From: Terrimonas ginsenosidimutans
GTDB lineage: Bacteria; Bacteroidota; Bacteroidia; Chitinophagales; Chitinophagaceae
Direction of reading: 5' to 3'
DNA length: 64,000 nucleotides
Assembly: GCF_022012415.1 (NCBI RefSeq)
Contig: NZ_JAKLTR010000007.1
Location: 1-64,000, forward strand
Shown here: positions 62,763 to 64,000 of the stretch, piece by piece
Numbering within the stretch: position 1 is the first letter of the stretch
How the letters are laid out: each line of letters opens with the position of its first letter
Program-made: the position numbers and the translations under genes
Notes under the pieces: generated by a model
Databases searched by the model: none
Told to the model about the DNA's origin: nothing
Seen by the model: only the letters and a program-made list of their open reading frames with translations

Positions 62763-63878
62763 ATGCGCAAGAACGTCTTTTTATTCCTGGTAATGGCGGC
62801 AGGCTGTCATTCCGGCCTTTACAGTCAGGTGAACCGCACGAGGCAGGTTCTCCTTGACAGTCTGACCAGCGTCGTTACGGCGGGGCAATATGAGGGCATT
62901 AACAGCATCCTGATCTCTCACCGGGGCAACCCGGTTTATGAGCGTTATTATGGCGGATGGACAAAAGATTCGTTACATGATTCCCGGTCAGCGTTCAAAT
63001 CTGTTACCAGCCTGCTGATGGGTATTGCGATCGATCAGGGATTTATTAAGAACGCGCATCAGAAAGTGTATTCTTTCTTTCCGGAATTCCGCGGCTTTGC
63101 GGGTAAAGATTCGCTCAAGCGAAATATGACCATTGAAGATCTGCTGAACATGAAGGCGGGCTTTGATTGTGAAGAATTCAATGATGGTAAGGATTGCGAG
63201 TCTGCGATGTCCCTTTCAAATGACTGGGTACAATTCTCGCTGGCGATCCCGCTGAAGGACCCGCCCGGAACTGTCTGGGCTTACAACTCGAGTGCTCCCG
63301 TGATCCTCGGCGATATCATCAGCCGTGCGGCGGGGATGAGCATCATGGATTTTGCAAAACGCTATTTGTTTACTCCCCTGGGGATCACGCATTACAGATG
63401 GACGATCGATCCTGCGGGTCATGGCATGACTGCAGGATCATTTTATTTCCGCCCTGCTGATATGCTCAAGATCGGGGAACTGGTCCGGCAGCAGGGAATA
63501 TGGAAGGGCAAAAGGATTGTTTCGGCGGCATGGATCAGGGCTTCGATGCAAACTCCGATCGGGATTGCCGATTTTTCCTTTGTGAAATTCAGCCGGTCTG
63601 CCGTGGCCATACCTCAGCCAACATACTATGGCTATTACTGGTATAAAGAGCGGATGGTCACAGCGAAATTCCAGGAAGATGTTTGGTTTGCATCAGGCAA
63701 TGGCGGTCAATATATTCTGATTGTTCCGGGGCTCGACCTGGTAGTAGTGTTCATGCAGTCGAATTATAGTTCGTGGAAAGCGAAGAAAGCATTTGATCTC
63801 CTGATAAGATATATCCTGCCCGGATGGGAAGGGCGCAAGGATTTGCCGTATAAACAAACAACGCCCCATCGTCGATGA
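62763..63878 (+). CDS. Serine hydrolase of the beta-lactamase/class C family
   Basis: A 371-residue exported protein; the signal ends in AAGC (Cys15), which could be a lipobox. The catalytic Ser-x-x-Lys is Ser76-Ala-Phe-Lys79 (SAFKSVTS), the Tyr-x-Asn is AYNSSAP, and the third motif is in WFASGNGGQYI. Such proteins are peptidases, esterases or 6-aminohexanoate-type amidases rather than true beta-lactamases. It probably acts in the periplasm. Confidence 0.9.
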   Translation: MRKNVFLFLVMAAGCHSGLYSQVNRTRQVLLDSLTSVVTAGQYEGINSILISHRGNPVYERYYGGWTKDSLHDSRSAFKSVTSLLMGIAIDQGFIKNAHQKVYSFFPEFRGFAGKDSLKRNMTIEDLLNMKAGFDCEEFNDGKDCESAMSLSNDWVQFSLAIPLKDPPGTVWAYNSSAPVILGDIISRAAGMSIMDFAKRYLFTPLGITHYRWTIDPAGHGMTAGSFYFRPADMLKIGELVRQQGIWKGKRIVSAAWIRASMQTPIGIADFSFVKFSRSAVAIPQPTYYGYYWYKERMVTAKFQEDVWFASGNGGQYILIVPGLDLVVVFMQSNYSSWKAKKAFDLLIRYILPGWEGRKDLPYKQTTPHRR

Positions 63879-63945
63879 CGAAATACAGGGTCAGTCCACA
63901 AGCCATTTGTATTTCATTTGTGATGGTAGATTCCAGCTGAGCAAT

Positions 63946-63979
63946 CCATCGGCCATCGCTATCCGCCATCAGTCATGGG
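63946..63979. repeat. CCATCGG heptamer run
   Basis: CCATCGG, CCATCGC and CCGCCATCAGTCAT resemble the GGCCATC units of the 20997-21138 block. Only one arm is within the window, so its partner, if any, lies beyond the end at 64000. Confidence 0.5.
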
Positions 63980-64000
63980 CCCTCAAAGCAGGTCAGTGAA

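Overview
The window reads as chromosomal DNA of a Bacteroidota bacterium, most likely Chitinophagia (Chitinophagaceae-like). Reasons: a complete SusC/SusD starch locus, a type IX secretion C-terminal domain, DUF2851, DUF6377 and DUF5995 proteins, LytTR and sigma-54 regulators of the kinds common in that phylum, many lipoproteins ending the signal at Cys-Lys-Lys-Asp, and several TAnnTTTG-type promoter candidates. I see no rRNA or tRNA gene, no CRISPR array, no transposase and no phage gene. No gene looks frameshifted. I assign species and lifestyle by inference only.

Layout. 0.2-3.6 kb: a housekeeping run (KdsC-like phosphatase, UbiA-type prenyltransferase, Maf, DUF2851). 3.7-10 kb: a type IX-secreted protein, a LytTR regulator with a pseudo-receiver, OsmC, a secreted unknown, lipoyl synthase LipA and a phosphodiester glycosidase. 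10-20 kb: sugar handling, with a ROK sugar kinase plus FucP/GluP-like permease on the minus strand, and glycogen synthase, ADP-glucose pyrophosphorylase, an SLC45-like disaccharide permease and a SusA-like GH13 enzyme on the plus strand. 19.8-21 kb: a divergent pair for alkylated DNA (an alkyltransferase-like protein and an AlkA-like glycosylase), then DinB.

22-34 kb: a potassium-uptake island. A sigma-54 activator precedes two very short membrane peptides (one is KdpF), kdpA, kdpB, kdpC and an outer-membrane porin. A second operon follows with a DUF7674-like protein, a Cys-tailed acetyltransferase, a KdpD sensor lacking its kinase half, and a separate HAMP/PAS histidine kinase. Matching palindromes lie ahead of both operons. 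34-45 kb: a CNNM/CorC transporter, a NarL/NarX-type two-component operon with two unknown proteins, two consecutive genes of no recognised family (one with a long glycine-rich hydrophobic segment), a luciferase-like oxidoreductase, a flavin monooxygenase, DUF5995 and a small lipoprotein.

45.7-58.4 kb: the starch-utilisation locus in the order susR-like, susC, susD, susE, lipoprotein GH13, non-lipoprotein GH13 and SusB-like GH97, closed by a strong terminator. With the SusA-like enzyme and permease at 16.5-19.8 kb and the glycogen genes beside them, the window can take starch from surface capture through periplasmic cleavage to glucose uptake, phosphorylation and storage. 58.6-64 kb: a secreted unknown, a small unknown, a RibD-type reductase, an SRPBCC protein and a serine hydrolase.

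A striking non-coding trait is that many gaps hold large inverted repeats whose arms are built from short tandem units (heptamers CGGTCAA and GGCCATC; AAAGTTT-like units; GCAAAGAAC-like units). They sit mostly at 3' ends of genes.
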